Assembly: GCF_000210895.1 (NCBI RefSeq)
Contig: NC_015964.1
Location: 1,695,501 to 1,759,500 of the forward strand
DNA: 64,000 nucleotides
Source of the DNA: Haemophilus parainfluenzae T3T1
Lineage (GTDB): Bacteria > Pseudomonadota > Gammaproteobacteria > Enterobacterales > Pasteurellaceae
Direction of reading: 5' to 3'
Every line of letters begins with the position of its first letter. The first letter of the stretch is position 1. Positions 1 to 9,482 of this stretch are shown here, in pieces. Under the pieces are notes generated by a model, which saw nothing but the letters and a program-made list of their open reading frames with translations, searched no databases and was not told the DNA's origin. A program made the position numbers and the translations under genes.

Positions 1-474
1 GGTGACTGGAAACACCAACGCCGTATTTTAGTTGCTGTTAATGTGTCAGGTGAACAAGAATATCAAGATGAATTCAACCGAGAGTTAGTTTCAACAGGCA
101 TGAATTTAGCGGAAAACTTAAACCGTGGTAACGTACATTTAGTGGCAGCCTACCCTGTTGCGCCAATTAATATGGCAATTGATTTACCTGAATTTAATAC
201 TTCAGGTTATGAAAATGGCATTCGCGGCCAGCACCTCATCAATATGAAAGCCTTACGTCAAAAATTTGGTATTGATGAAGATCATACCCATGTACGTGAA
301 GGTTTCCCTGAAGAAGTGATTCCTGAAGTGGCGAAAGAAATTGAAGCTGAATTAGTGATTTTAGGCACAGTAGGTAGAACAGGTTTATCTGCAGCGTTAT
401 TAGGTAATACAGCTGAACATGTGATTAGTAAATTAAGCTGCAATCTACTAGCCATTAAACCTTCTAAAAAATAA
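1..474 (+). CDS. uspE: Universal stress protein E, C-terminal part (cut by window start)
   Basis: The reading frame is open from base 1, so the gene begins upstream and only about the last 157 residues are visible. A new Usp domain starts at once with RRILVAVNV, the first beta-strand of the fold. It ends with the nucleotide-binding type signature LGTVGRTGLSAALLGNTAEHV and the final strand LLAIKP. A second Usp domain at the C-terminus fits the tandem-domain UspE subfamily, cytoplasmic proteins linked to stress survival and aggregation. A GTG at base 43 is internal and not the start. An inverted uptake-signal hairpin follows the stop. Confidence 0.85.
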   Translation, partial: GDWKHQRRILVAVNVSGEQEYQDEFNRELVSTGMNLAENLNRGNVHLVAAYPVAPINMAIDLPEFNTSGYENGIRGQHLINMKALRQKFGIDEDHTHVREGFPEEVIPEVAKEIEAELVILGTVGRTGLSAALLGNTAEHVISKLSCNLLAIKPSKK

Positions 475-499
475 GCCTATTTAGCTTTTTATTTAAAAT

Positions 500-546
500 A
501 AGTGCGGTCAAAAAAAAACAATCATTTTAATGACCGCACTTTTTTG
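500..546 (+). terminator. Inverted uptake-signal hairpin after uspE
   Basis: AAGTGCGGTC at 500-509 and GACCGCACTT at 532-541 are perfect inverted copies of the uptake signal, followed by a T run. This is a likely Rho-independent terminator for uspE and also a DNA-uptake site. Confidence 0.75.
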
Positions 547-551
547 TTAAA

Positions 552-617
552 AAAATGTGAAGTTCCTCACAAAATCAACTTTTTCCATTCGTCTCATCAT
601 TTCTTTTTCGTTATACT
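552..617 (+). promoter_or_regulatory. CRP site and promoter of the DUF4198 gene
   Basis: TGTGA-N6-TCACA at 556-571 matches both CRP half-sites exactly. A -10 like TATACT lies at 612-617, with only a poor -35 (TCGTCT at about 589). The centre of the CRP site is about 60 bases before the expected transcription start, the classic class I activator spacing. A weak -35 is usual at CRP-dependent promoters. The TGTGA form is the ordinary CRP type, not the Sxy-dependent TGCGA competence type. Confidence 0.7.
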
Positions 618-672
618 CATCCGCCCTATCGAAGACTTTCTATAAATTGATTTTGATTAAAAAGGAAAGACA

Positions 673-1509
673 ATGAAAAAAACATTAATTGCAGCACTAC
701 TTGGTTTCTCTGCGCTCGCACAAGCTCATGAAGTTTGGGTTGCAACACCTGCACAACTTGCTTCTAATTCCGTTTTAAAAGCTGATTTAGCTTATGGTGA
801 CTACCCTTACGTTGAAAAAATTCCTGAAAAACGTCTTGCTATTTTTCCACCGATGGAACTCATCAATCAAGATGGTGAAATGCAAACATTAGTACAAAAA
901 GGTGAAAACTACCAATATCAATCAGAAAAACCGTTAAAAGATGGTTCATATTGGGTAACAGCGACTTATAAACCAACTTTCTGGTCACAAAATAATGAAG
1001 GTTGGAAAATGGATAACTTACAAGGCACACCAAATGCATTCTATTGCGAACAAACTCAAATGTTTGGTAAAGCCTTTACCGTTGTTGGTAAGAAACCGTT
1101 GAATGCAGATATGTCGATGACACGCCTCGGCTTACCACTTGAAATCGTGCCACTTAAAGATCCAAAAGCAATTAAAGCGGGCGAAGCTTTCCCTCTTCAA
1201 ATTTTCTATAAAGACAAACCACTTGCGGGCGAAACGATTATTGCAACGTCTGATACCTTTGTCGTAAAAGATATGGAAGCAGCAACATCTCACCGTGAAC
1301 CACAAGCGTTCTCAGGTAAAACAGATAGTGAAGGTAAAGTTAACTTTATTCCATTAATTGAAGGCGTTTGGAAACTTAAAGTGATTCATAAAGAACCATT
1401 TGAAGATCAAAAAGTTTGTCAACATTCAGCGAATTACGCGACGTTAATTCTCCCTGTTGGTAAAGCTAGGGCTAAACTGCCACCAAAACCAGAACATCAT
1501 CACCATTAA
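673..1509 (+). CDS. Periplasmic DUF4198-family protein with C-terminal histidines
   Basis: This 278-residue protein begins with a clear Sec signal peptide (KK, hydrophobic core, ALAQA) cut just before HEVWV. The mature protein therefore starts with a histidine, which in several DUF4198 proteins is thought to help bind metal. The C-terminus is [11 protein letters not shown]4198 proteins are beta-rich periplasmic proteins, and some (NikK-like) accompany nickel or cobalt uptake systems. No transporter genes lie next to it here, so a metal role is inference. AAGGA precedes the ATG at good spacing. It stands alone between uspE and a convergent LOG gene and appears to be under CRP control. Confidence 0.75.
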   Translation: MKKTLIAALLGFSALAQAHEVWVATPAQLASNSVLKADLAYGDYPYVEKIPEKRLAIFPPMELINQDGEMQTLVQKGENYQYQSEKPLKDGSYWVTATYKPTFWSQNNEGWKMDNLQGTPNAFYCEQTQMFGKAFTVVGKKPLNADMSMTRLGLPLEIVPLKDPKAIKAGEAFPLQIFYKDKPLAGETIIATSDTFVVKDMEAATSHREPQAFSGKTDSEGKVNFIPLIEGVWKLKVIHKEPFEDQKVCQHSANYATLILPVGKARAKLPPKPEHHHH

Positions 1510-1517
1510 TCATAAAA

Positions 1518-1547
1518 AAAGTGCGGTCAAATTTAACCGCACTTTTT
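1518..1547. terminator. Bidirectional uptake-signal terminator
   Basis: AAAGTGCGGT at 1518-1527 pairs with ACCGCACTTT from 1536. A-runs and T-runs flank both sides. It sits between two convergent genes and touches the stop codon of the LOG gene, so it can end both transcripts. Confidence 0.75.
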
Positions 1548-2107
1548 TAATATGTTCTTAATGCTGGAGGTTTATAATGTTCAATAAAGCTTTCTATTTC
1601 TTGAAGATCATTCGAGAATAAAATTTTCTCAAAATCACCTTGAGTAAAAAAGCCTTCTTTCACCATATGGCTAAAAAAGGACTTTAATGAATCGAAATAC
1701 CCCTTTTCATTAAATAGAATACAAGGATTATTATTTTTCCCTATTCTAGCCCAAGAAATCACTTCAGCAATCTCTTCTAAAGTGCCAGGTCCACCAGGCA
1801 AAGCGATATAAGCATCACCGAGCTCAATCATTTTATTTTTTCGCTCAGACATGCTTTCAACAACCACGGTCTTGGTCAAATTAGGATGTGCAACTTCTCT
1901 GTCTTGTAAAAATTGAGGAATAATGCCAATTACCTTGCCTTGATGAGCAAGTACAGTATCTGAAACCACGCCCATTAATCCCAATTTTCCGCCACCATAG
2001 ACTAAAGTATGTTGGCCATCAGCAATCCATTTTCCTAATTTTTTTGCGGCAGCCTGATAGGCAGAATCATTACCTAAACTCGCACCGCAATAAACCGTGA
2101 CGTTCAT
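1547..2107 (-). CDS. LOG-family (TIGR00730) Rossmann-fold protein, probable nucleotide 5'-monophosphate phosphoribohydrolase
   Basis: The 186-residue protein shows the LOG signature: YCGASLG near the N-terminus, GGGKLGLMG around residues 39-47, and PGGPGTLEE around 104-112, the PGGxGTxxE motif with its catalytic Glu. Characterised members cleave the base from cytokinin riboside or other nucleoside monophosphates. The bacterial substrate is often unknown, so only a general activity is assigned. It begins one base after the stop of topA on the same strand, implying co-transcription and translational coupling with topA. Confidence 0.8.
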   Translation of the reverse strand: MNVTVYCGASLGNDSAYQAAAKKLGKWIADGQHTLVYGGGKLGLMGVVSDTVLAHQGKVIGIIPQFLQDREVAHPNLTKTVVVESMSERKNKMIELGDAYIALPGGPGTLEEIAEVISWARIGKNNNPCILFNEKGYFDSLKSFFSHMVKEGFFTQGDFEKILFSNDLQEIESFIEHYKPPALRTY

Positions 2108-2108
2108 C

Positions 2109-4715
2109 CTACTTTTTCCGTTCTACCCATTTTCCATCAATATAATCCACAATCCATTTTGTGGCTTTACCATTCTTTTCAGAGGTAACATATTGATGTT
2201 TTTCTTTACGGCTGAAACGGATAATGGCTTCATTACCCTCAGGGTCTTTTTGCGGCGCATCGGCTAAATAACGTAATTTTTCTGGTAAACGATCACGATA
2301 AAGGGCTAATTCCGCCACTTTTGCTGGGCGTGTTTCACGTGATTTCGGGAAGTTATGTGCAGACATAAACACACCACTTGCCCCATCACGTAATACAAAA
2401 TACGCGTCAGATTTTTCACATTTTAATTCAGGGAAATGAACCGGCTCTTCTTTTGGCGGTGCAACCTCGCCGTTTTTCAAAATCTTACGGGTGTTATCAC
2501 AGTTGGTACAGCCCATATATTTACCAAAACGACCGAGTTTCAAGTGCATATCCGAACCACACTTGTCACATTCTACAATCGGACCGTCATAGCCTTTAAT
2601 TTTAAATTGGCCTTGTTCAACCAAATAACCATCACAATTTGGATTGTTACCACAAATATGCAATTTACGATGTGGGTCAATAATGTAACTGTCCATCGCC
2701 GTGCCACATATCGGGCAACGTTTACGATCCATTAAGGCCTTGGTCTCAGAAGCCTCATCCAACACATTTAATAATTCCGTTTCTGGAATGAGATTAATCG
2801 TGGTTTTACAACGCTCTTTTGGCGGTAAAGCATAACCAGAACAACCTAAGAATACACCTGTGCTTGCTGTACGAATGGCCATTTTACGGCTACAAGTCGG
2901 ACAATCAATATCGGTGAGTACAAGGCTATTTGGCTTCATTCCACCTTCTAACTCATCTAATTCAGCCGTAGAAAGTTGGGTAGAAAAATCTTTGAAGAAT
3001 TGATTTAACTCTGCCTTCCAATTTTTCTCACCTGATGCAATTTGGTCTAGTACGTTTTCCATATTGGCGGTGAAATCGTAGCTCATCAAATCAGTAAAAG
3101 ATTGATTTAAACGATCAGTAACAATTTCGCCCATTTTCTCGGCATAGAATCGACGATTTTCAATGCGCACATAACCACGTTCTTGAATAGTCGATATAAT
3201 TGCCGCATAAGTCGAAGGACGACCAATACCACGTTTCTCCAATTCTTTAACCAATGCTGCTTCAGTAAAACGAGCGGGCGGTTTGGTAAAGTGTTGGCTT
3301 GGCGAAACCGTTTTTAGTGCTAATGTTTCGTTTAAACTCACAGCCGGTAAAATTTGGTCTTCTGGATTCTTACCTAATTGTGGTAAGACTTTTGTCCAAC
3401 CATCAAAACGTAAAATACGGCCTTTGGCTTTCAATTCATAATCGCCAGCCATTACAGTAACGGTTGTACTGTCATATTGTGCAGCCGGCATTTGGCAAGC
3501 TACAAATTGACGCCAGATTAAATCATACAAGCGCACGGCATCTTTATCCATACCACTTAAATGATCCGCGAGCATTTTCACATCAGAAGGACGAATCGCT
3601 TCGTGTGCTTCTTGTGCATTTTCTTTGCTCGAATAGAAATTCGGTTTAGCGGGCAAATAATCTTTACCGAAATGGCTTTCGATATAAGAGCGTGCCATAT
3701 TTAATGCATCTTGGCTCAAGTTGGTTGAGTCCGTACGCATATAAGTGATGTAACCGGCTTCATATAAACGTTGAGCCAACATCATAGTTTTCTTCACCCC
3801 AAAACCTAAACGCGTGCTTGCAGTTTGTTGTAAGGTTGAAGTAATAAATGGGGCTCTTGGTTTAGAACCTGTTGGTTTTGTTTCTAAATCCGTGACAACG
3901 TAATGTGATTTATTTAAGAAATCAACCGCACTTTGTGCTTCTTTTTCATTTTTCGGCTCAAATTTCTTGCCTTTATATTGCACCACATCCAAACGCAAGT
4001 CTTCTTTCTTGCTCGTTTGGGTTAGGGCTTCAATTTCCCAAAACTCTTCTGGTTGGAATGCTTTAATTTCACGTTCACGCTCTACTACCAATTTCACGGC
4101 AACAGATTGCACACGTCCAGCAGATAGACCTCGTGCCACTTTCTTCCATAATAATGGCGACACCATGAAACCTACCACGCGGTCTAAGAAACGACGGGTT
4201 TGCTGAGCATTAACCTGGTCCATATTAATATGAGCAGGATGCTGGAATGCTTTTTCAATCGCTTTCTTCGTAATCTCATTAAATACAACGCGACTAAAAC
4301 GACTATCATCGCCACCAATGACTTCGCGTAAATGCCACGCGATAGCCTCTCCTTCTCTATCCAAGTCGGTTGCGAGATAAACATGGTCAGATTTTTTAGC
4401 AAGGGATTTTAATTCAGCTACCACTTTTTCTTTGCCTGGTAGAATTTGGTAATTGGCTTTCCAATCATGATAAGGGTCAATTCCCATACGTTTCACTAAG
4501 GCCGCACGGTCTTTTTCTGCTTTAATTTTGTTTTTTTCTTCCGCACTTAATCCTTTAGTGGAAACGGGTTTAGCCTTCTCGCCTGTGCTACTCCCTGCAG
4601 TAGGCAAATCACAAATATGCCCTACGCTGGATTTCACCACATACTGGCTACCTAAATATTTATTGATGGTTTTCGCTTTGGCTGGCGACTCCACAATCAC
4701 TAAAGATTTGCTCAT
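2109..4715 (-). CDS. topA: DNA topoisomerase I
   Basis: This type IA topoisomerase relaxes negative supercoils using a transient phosphotyrosine bond. The 868-residue protein, the usual length, has the Toprim domain with [11 protein letters not shown] at the start and [13 protein letters not shown] near residue 118. The active-site region [13 protein letters not shown] follows at about residue 325. The C-terminus carries three four-cysteine zinc ribbons beginning CPTC, CPIC and CDKC, followed by a basic tail. It is transcribed away from the LysR gene with about 97 bases between them, and leads directly into the LOG gene. Confidence 0.97.
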   Translation of the reverse strand: MSKSLVIVESPAKAKTINKYLGSQYVVKSSVGHICDLPTAGSSTGEKAKPVSTKGLSAEEKNKIKAEKDRAALVKRMGIDPYHDWKANYQILPGKEKVVAELKSLAKKSDHVYLATDLDREGEAIAWHLREVIGGDDSRFSRVVFNEITKKAIEKAFQHPAHINMDQVNAQQTRRFLDRVVGFMVSPLLWKKVARGLSAGRVQSVAVKLVVEREREIKAFQPEEFWEIEALTQTSKKEDLRLDVVQYKGKKFEPKNEKEAQSAVDFLNKSHYVVTDLETKPTGSKPRAPFITSTLQQTASTRLGFGVKKTMMLAQRLYEAGYITYMRTDSTNLSQDALNMARSYIESHFGKDYLPAKPNFYSSKENAQEAHEAIRPSDVKMLADHLSGMDKDAVRLYDLIWRQFVACQMPAAQYDSTTVTVMAGDYELKAKGRILRFDGWTKVLPQLGKNPEDQILPAVSLNETLALKTVSPSQHFTKPPARFTEAALVKELEKRGIGRPSTYAAIISTIQERGYVRIENRRFYAEKMGEIVTDRLNQSFTDLMSYDFTANMENVLDQIASGEKNWKAELNQFFKDFSTQLSTAELDELEGGMKPNSLVLTDIDCPTCSRKMAIRTASTGVFLGCSGYALPPKERCKTTINLIPETELLNVLDEASETKALMDRKRCPICGTAMDSYIIDPHRKLHICGNNPNCDGYLVEQGQFKIKGYDGPIVECDKCGSDMHLKLGRFGKYMGCTNCDNTRKILKNGEVAPPKEEPVHFPELKCEKSDAYFVLRDGASGVFMSAHNFPKSRETRPAKVAELALYRDRLPEKLRYLADAPQKDPEGNEAIIRFSRKEKHQYVTSEKNGKATKWIVDYIDGKWVERKK

Positions 4716-4812
4716 TTGCTTACCTAAAATATAACTAGAATTCTGTAAAATTGGCGATATACTGCAAACTTACGCCGATAAAATCAAGCTTTTTTTCAAA
4801 AAGGATTTATAA

Positions 4813-5712
4813 ATGGATAAACTCAATGCAATTTCGGTTTTCTGTAAAGTGATCGAAACGCAAAGTTTTACACAAGCCGCCAACCAACAGAATATTTCTG
4901 TGGCGATGGCGAGTAAATTAGTTTCACAATTAGAAGAACATTTAAAAACGCGATTATTACAACGTACAACACGAAAAATTGTGCCAACTGAAGCCGGCAT
5001 GCTTTATTACCAACGTTGCCAAGCCATTCTATTAGATTTAAGCGAGGCTGATTCTAGCATTAGTAATATGGCAACGAGCTTACAAGGCAATTTATTAATC
5101 TCTGTGCCACGTGATTTTGGCTTACTTTATATCTCGCCTAACTTGCCTAAATTTATTGAACTTCATCCTAATTTACACGTAGAAATTGAATTTGAAGACA
5201 AACGTGTTGATCTCGTTGCTGAGGGCTATGACTTAGCATTACGTATCGGCTATATGCAAGATAGCTCACTTGTTGCACGTAAAATTAGTAGCTCCCTTAT
5301 GCATTTTGTTGCCTCTCCAAGTTATTTAGAAGCACGAGGCACACCACTTACACCTGACGATTTAGAATATCACCAAGGTTTACTTTATAAATCATCGTTA
5401 AATCAAGTGCATTGGCAATCAACAAAAGCCAATCAAATTCAACGGTATAAAATTCAATCTAAAGTGGTTTCCAATAATGGTATGGCATTGTTAGAAATGA
5501 CAAAAGCGGGATTGGGCATCAGTAATGCACCGGATTTCTTTGTAAAAGATGCGCTTGCTTCAGGTGACTTAGTTGAAATTTTGTCTGAATATAAACAAAA
5601 ACCTTTAGATATTTATGTGGTTTACCCAAACCGTCGTCATTTGCCTGCAAAAGTTCGTGCATTTATTGAATTTCTCGCAAGTCTCGGTTTGTGTGAGAAC
5701 TGTCAAATATAA
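4813..5712 (+). CDS. LysR-family transcriptional regulator
   Basis: A 299-residue protein with the standard LysR layout. A winged helix-turn-helix fills residues 1-60 (MDKLNAISVFCKVIETQSFT, then a recognition helix around SVAMASKLVSQLEE). A substrate-binding domain begins near residue 90 (GNLLISVPRDFGLLY). It resembles the CrgA/DsdC-like subgroup, but no inducer can be deduced. It is divergent from topA across a short intergenic region and may regulate itself, as LysR proteins usually do. AAGGA precedes the ATG. Confidence 0.9.
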   Translation: MDKLNAISVFCKVIETQSFTQAANQQNISVAMASKLVSQLEEHLKTRLLQRTTRKIVPTEAGMLYYQRCQAILLDLSEADSSISNMATSLQGNLLISVPRDFGLLYISPNLPKFIELHPNLHVEIEFEDKRVDLVAEGYDLALRIGYMQDSSLVARKISSSLMHFVASPSYLEARGTPLTPDDLEYHQGLLYKSSLNQVHWQSTKANQIQRYKIQSKVVSNNGMALLEMTKAGLGISNAPDFFVKDALASGDLVEILSEYKQKPLDIYVVYPNRRHLPAKVRAFIEFLASLGLCENCQI

Positions 5713-5718
5713 AAAATA

Positions 5719-5744
5719 AGGGCGGATTTAACCGCCCTTTATTA
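5719..5744. terminator. Bidirectional terminator between LysR gene and rnm
   Basis: AGGGCGG at 5719 pairs with CCGCCCT at 5732, with A-rich and T-rich flanks. It lies between two convergent stop codons. The stem is not an uptake signal. Confidence 0.75.
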
Positions 5745-6569
5745 TTCAAATAATGTCCAAATCGGTTTTACCTCTTCAGGTAAAAACAAATTTTTTCCTA
5801 ATTCAATCCAGCCGCAAGGAAAATGAAAGTCTGAACCTAAAGACGCGGCCAAGTCATATTCATTGGCTAAGCGCGCAAGATATTGACGCTGATCTTTAGT
5901 TTGTCCACTATCCGCGACTTCCATGCCATCACCCCCCCATTGTTTAAAATCAACAATTAATCGACGAATCCATTTTCCTGTCATGTTATAGCGCATAGGA
6001 TGGGCAATGACTGCAACACCACCTGCCGCATGAATCGTATCAATCGCCGTTGGAATATTCACCCATTCAGCTTTGACAAAACACGATTTTCCACTGCCTA
6101 GATAACGCTTAAAGGCTTGCCCATCATTTGAAACCTTTCCGATTTGTACCAAATAGCGCGCATAATGAGCACGAGTTACTTCCCCATTGGCTAACGCTTT
6201 TGCGCCTTCATAGGCATTTGGAATGCCTGCTTTTTCTAATTTATGGCCAATTTCGACCGCTCTTTTTTCTCTCAGTGATTTTTGTTCAGCTAAAAGTGCG
6301 GTCATTTTTGGATGCGTTTTATCAAAATTTAATCCAACAATATGGATACCACGACCTTCCCAATTTGTTGAAATTTCCACGCCATTAATTAGCTCAATAC
6401 CTAATTTATCGGCTTCGAGTTTGGCTTCATCAATGCCCATCACAGTGTCGTGATCACATAAAGCGAGCACATTGACACCTTGTTCATGAGCTCGTTGTAC
6501 GAGTTCTGTAGGCATTAAAACACCATCTGAAGCCGTACTATGGCAATGTAAATCATATTTTTTTATCAT
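5742..6569 (-). CDS. rnm: PHP-domain 5'-3' exoribonuclease / phosphoesterase (RNase AM, YciV family)
   Basis: A 275-residue PHP-domain metal-dependent hydrolase. The metal ligand motifs are visible: HCHSTASDG near residue 8, CDHDT near 38, a VIAHPMR segment near 190 and GSDFHFP near 245. The E. coli homologue YciV removes 5' nucleotides from RNAs and helps mature 5S and 23S rRNA, and also acts on 3',5'-bisphosphonucleotides. The start codon is adjacent to the stop of pyrD (6569/6570), so it is probably translated from the pyrD mRNA. Confidence 0.88.
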   Translation of the reverse strand: MIKKYDLHCHSTASDGVLMPTELVQRAHEQGVNVLALCDHDTVMGIDEAKLEADKLGIELINGVEISTNWEGRGIHIVGLNFDKTHPKMTALLAEQKSLREKRAVEIGHKLEKAGIPNAYEGAKALANGEVTRAHYARYLVQIGKVSNDGQAFKRYLGSGKSCFVKAEWVNIPTAIDTIHAAGGVAVIAHPMRYNMTGKWIRRLIVDFKQWGGDGMEVADSGQTKDQRQYLARLANEYDLAASLGSDFHFPCGWIELGKNLFLPEEVKPIWTLFE

Positions 6570-7589
6570 TTATTTGATCGCTTTTACTAATTCTTTAACT
6601 AATCTTGGACCGTGATAAATCAAACCAGAATAAACTTGTAACAATTCAGCACCTGCTTCAATCTTCTCTTGTGCATTTTGTACACCATCAATGCCACCAC
6701 TCCCAATAATCGGAATTTGCCCTTTCAGCTCTTGATGTAATCTTCGAATAATTTCTGTACTTTTGTGCTGTAATGGTTTTCCACTTAAGCCGCCTTGTTG
6801 TTCCGCATTTTTTAAACCTGTGACGTTGTCGCGAGAAATCGTCGTATTAGTCGCAATTACCCCGTCCATTTGATGACGAAGTAACGTATCTGCAATTTGA
6901 ACGAGCTCAGTCTCGGATAAATCAGGTGCAATTTTTACTGCAATCGGCACATATTTATTATATTGCTCAGCTAATACTTTTTGGCGCTGTTTTACACTTT
7001 GCAGTAAATCATCAAAATAATCACCATACTGCAATTGACGCAAATCTGGAGTGTTTGGTGATGAAATATTTACCGTAATATAATCCGCATAGTTATAGGC
7101 TTTATTTAAGCAAAATAAGTAATCATCTTTCCCCTTTTCAAGGGGCGTGATTTTATTTTTACCAATATTAATCCCAATTACGCCATCAAATTTTGCCTTT
7201 TTAACATTTTCGACCACGTAATCAATGCCATAATTATTGAATCCATTACGGTTAATAATCCCTTCCGCTTCCACTAAACGGAATTGGCGAGGTTTCGCAT
7301 TTCCCTCTTGTGCTAAAGGCGTAACCGTCCCCACTTCAATAAAACCAAATCCCATCGCACCAAATCCATCAATGGCTTCGGCATTTTTATCTGCTCCTGC
7401 CGCTAACCCAATAGGATTTTTAAAGGTAATGCCCATCACTTGCTTAGGCGTACATTGTGGACAAGCTAAAAGCTGCTTTAATAAAAATTGAAAAGGATAT
7501 TTACCCGCTAAATGCAATGATTTAATCACTAAATCATGGGCGGTTTCAGGATCAAGGGAAAAGATGGCTTTACGGATCAAAGAATACAT
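6570..7589 (-). CDS. pyrD: Dihydroorotate dehydrogenase (quinone), class 2
   Basis: Catalyses the fourth step of pyrimidine synthesis, oxidising dihydroorotate to orotate and passing electrons to membrane quinone. The 339-residue protein has the class 2 N-terminal helix ([18 protein letters not shown]) that binds membrane and quinone. It also has the FMN-binding [15 protein letters not shown] segment, NRNGFNNYG, and the catalytic-serine region [14 protein letters not shown]. Length is typical. Its stop abuts the start of rnm, giving a two-gene unit. No PurR-like operator was recognised upstream. Confidence 0.97.
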   Translation of the reverse strand: MYSLIRKAIFSLDPETAHDLVIKSLHLAGKYPFQFLLKQLLACPQCTPKQVMGITFKNPIGLAAGADKNAEAIDGFGAMGFGFIEVGTVTPLAQEGNAKPRQFRLVEAEGIINRNGFNNYGIDYVVENVKKAKFDGVIGINIGKNKITPLEKGKDDYLFCLNKAYNYADYITVNISSPNTPDLRQLQYGDYFDDLLQSVKQRQKVLAEQYNKYVPIAVKIAPDLSETELVQIADTLLRHQMDGVIATNTTISRDNVTGLKNAEQQGGLSGKPLQHKSTEIIRRLHQELKGQIPIIGSGGIDGVQNAQEKIEAGAELLQVYSGLIYHGPRLVKELVKAIK

Positions 7590-7625
7590 ACTCGTTTATC
7601 TCTCAGGATAGTTCACTGTAAATGG

Positions 7626-7653
7626 AAAGTGCGGTTGATTTTACCGCACTTTT
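7626..7653 (-). terminator. Uptake-signal hairpin after the OppA-like gene
   Basis: AAAGTGCGGT at 7626 and ACCGCACTTTT at 7643 form an inverted pair between the stop of the OppA-like gene and the start of pyrD. It is the probable terminator of the leftward OppA-like transcript. Confidence 0.65.
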
Positions 7654-7720
7654 GTTGAAAAGTTGTGTTGCATTTTAAAATGAAAGCAAAGTATATGCAA
7701 CGAAAGGTACTTAGATAACT

Positions 7721-9331
7721 CTACTTGCGAATGTAAAGCTCCTTAGTATAAACATAATCCTGTGGATTATGCATTGGGAATCCACCTACTGCTGGATTAA
7801 TTACTTTGATCAACGGTGAATAGAATATCGGGATTAGAGGAGCCTCTTCCGCAATAATCAGCTCTGCTTGACGATATAATTCAGCACGCGTCTTATCATT
7901 TAAAGTACTTTGTGCTTCTTTCATGATTTGATCAAATTTCTCATTCTTCCACTGCCCCACATTTTCTGGTGATGTAGAAAGCAAAGAATTGAGAAATGCA
8001 GACGGTTCATTGTATTCAGCATCAATAGACATACGGGATAATTGGAAATTACCGATATTGCGTTCACCCAAGTAGGTTTTCCATTCCATCGTACGTAATT
8101 TTACATCTGCACCTAATTGTTTCTTCCATTCAGAAGCGAGCGCCAACGCAACTTTTTCATGTGTCGCATATTTGTTATAAAAAATCTCAAACTGGAGCGG
8201 ACGTTTTTCATTATATCCTGCATCATTTAATAATTTTTTAGCTTGTTTAACTCTATCTGTTAACGGTTGATTTAATTCAGCAATGTTCGGTGCAGTAAAA
8301 CCATCAACGTCTGGAGGTGTCAATGTCGTTGCAGGTTTACGTAACCCAATAATATGTTCAGCTATTAATGGTCGGTCTAACGTAAGATATAACGCTTTGC
8401 GAACCTTTTCGTTATCAAATGGTGGTTTCACCACATTGAACGTGTAGAATTCAGTCGTTAGTCTCGGGACCACAAGTAACGCGCTTGGCGTATTTTTCTG
8501 AATGTGTGGTATTTGCTCCACTGGTATCCAAGTTAAATCCAATTCTTTAGCTTGGTATCGTTGATATGCAGAAGCTAAACTTTCTTGAAATAGGTATTCA
8601 GAAGTATTAATGAGCGTATTTTTATCATTCCAATAAAGTGGATTACGTTCCGCTGTAATTTTCTCATTAATCGTCCATTGCTTTAATTGATAGGCTCCAT
8701 TGCTTACTATATTTTGAGCTGTCGCCCATTTATCACCAAATTGAGCCAATTTATGATGTGGTACAGGGAATGTCGTAGGGTACGCAAGTAATTGCAAGAA
8801 ATAAGGTGTAGCTTGGGTAAGAGTAACTTCAACTTGTTTATCATTAAGTGCTTTAATGCCTAATTCATTCAACGGCATTTTACCTTGCATTACTTCTTCA
8901 GCATTTAAAATATGTGCCTTTGTTAAATAATTCGCATTTGGGCTACCAAACTTAGGATCAACTGCACGTTGCCAACCTAGCACAAAATCTTGAGCAGTTA
9001 CTGGTGTACCGTCCGACCATTTTGCATCACGCAATGAAAAGGTATAAATCTTGCCATCGTCAGATACTGTCCATTTCTCTGCCTGTGCAGGCTGTACTTG
9101 TCCATTTTCATCTAACCAAATTAATCCTTCAAATAAATCAATCACAATTTGTGCAGCTGTATTTTCTTGCACCAATTGGGGATCAAGTGACCCAGGATCA
9201 CTATGTGTATTTTGACGGAAGACCTGTGTTTCAGAAAGTGGTGTGCCCTCAGGCACATTGGCTGAAAATGCTGTTGTTGAAAAAATGCCAAGCATCATAC
9301 TGACCAGCACTGATGTTTTGTATGTTTTCAT
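7721..9331 (-). CDS. Periplasmic oligopeptide-binding protein, OppA-like (SBP_bac_5)
   Basis: This 536-residue protein starts with a Sec signal peptide (MKTYKTSVLVSMMLGIFSTT, cleavage after AFSA). It continues as a family 5 solute-binding protein: DPGSLDPQLVQENTA at the mature N-terminus, then FEGLIWLDENGQ, the WSDGTPVTAQDFVLGWQRA segment, and RKALYLTLDRPLIAEHI in lobe 2. These proteins deliver peptides, or in Haemophilus sometimes heme or glutathione, to an ABC permease. No permease or ATPase genes are adjacent, so it may feed a transporter encoded elsewhere. OppA itself is the closest match by eye, and the ligand is unknown. AAGGA precedes the start. Confidence 0.85.
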   Translation of the reverse strand: MKTYKTSVLVSMMLGIFSTTAFSANVPEGTPLSETQVFRQNTHSDPGSLDPQLVQENTAAQIVIDLFEGLIWLDENGQVQPAQAEKWTVSDDGKIYTFSLRDAKWSDGTPVTAQDFVLGWQRAVDPKFGSPNANYLTKAHILNAEEVMQGKMPLNELGIKALNDKQVEVTLTQATPYFLQLLAYPTTFPVPHHKLAQFGDKWATAQNIVSNGAYQLKQWTINEKITAERNPLYWNDKNTLINTSEYLFQESLASAYQRYQAKELDLTWIPVEQIPHIQKNTPSALLVVPRLTTEFYTFNVVKPPFDNEKVRKALYLTLDRPLIAEHIIGLRKPATTLTPPDVDGFTAPNIAELNQPLTDRVKQAKKLLNDAGYNEKRPLQFEIFYNKYATHEKVALALASEWKKQLGADVKLRTMEWKTYLGERNIGNFQLSRMSIDAEYNEPSAFLNSLLSTSPENVGQWKNEKFDQIMKEAQSTLNDKTRAELYRQAELIIAEEAPLIPIFYSPLIKVINPAVGGFPMHNPQDYVYTKELYIRK

Positions 9332-9427
9332 ATAAAATCCTTATTAACTAATATGGCGAAATGCCATTAATCATTCTATCAAAGGCAATAAAAGAAAAGA
9401 TTGATATAGTTAACAAATTTGAAAAAA

Positions 9428-9455
9428 AATACGGAATGTCTTAGACATCCCGTAT
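9428..9455 (-). terminator. Terminator of pepN
   Basis: AATACGGAATGTC and GACATCCCGTATT form a 13-bp stem with one mismatch. On the minus strand it is followed by a run of eight T residues, making a strong intrinsic terminator just beyond pepN. Confidence 0.8.
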
Positions 9456-9482
9456 TGAATTTATGAAGTATCTGTTCAGAGA

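Noticed and set aside
2378-2735. Plus-strand open frames inside topA
   Set aside because: They lie antisense to the conserved zinc-ribbon region of topA, have no ribosome site and resemble no protein.
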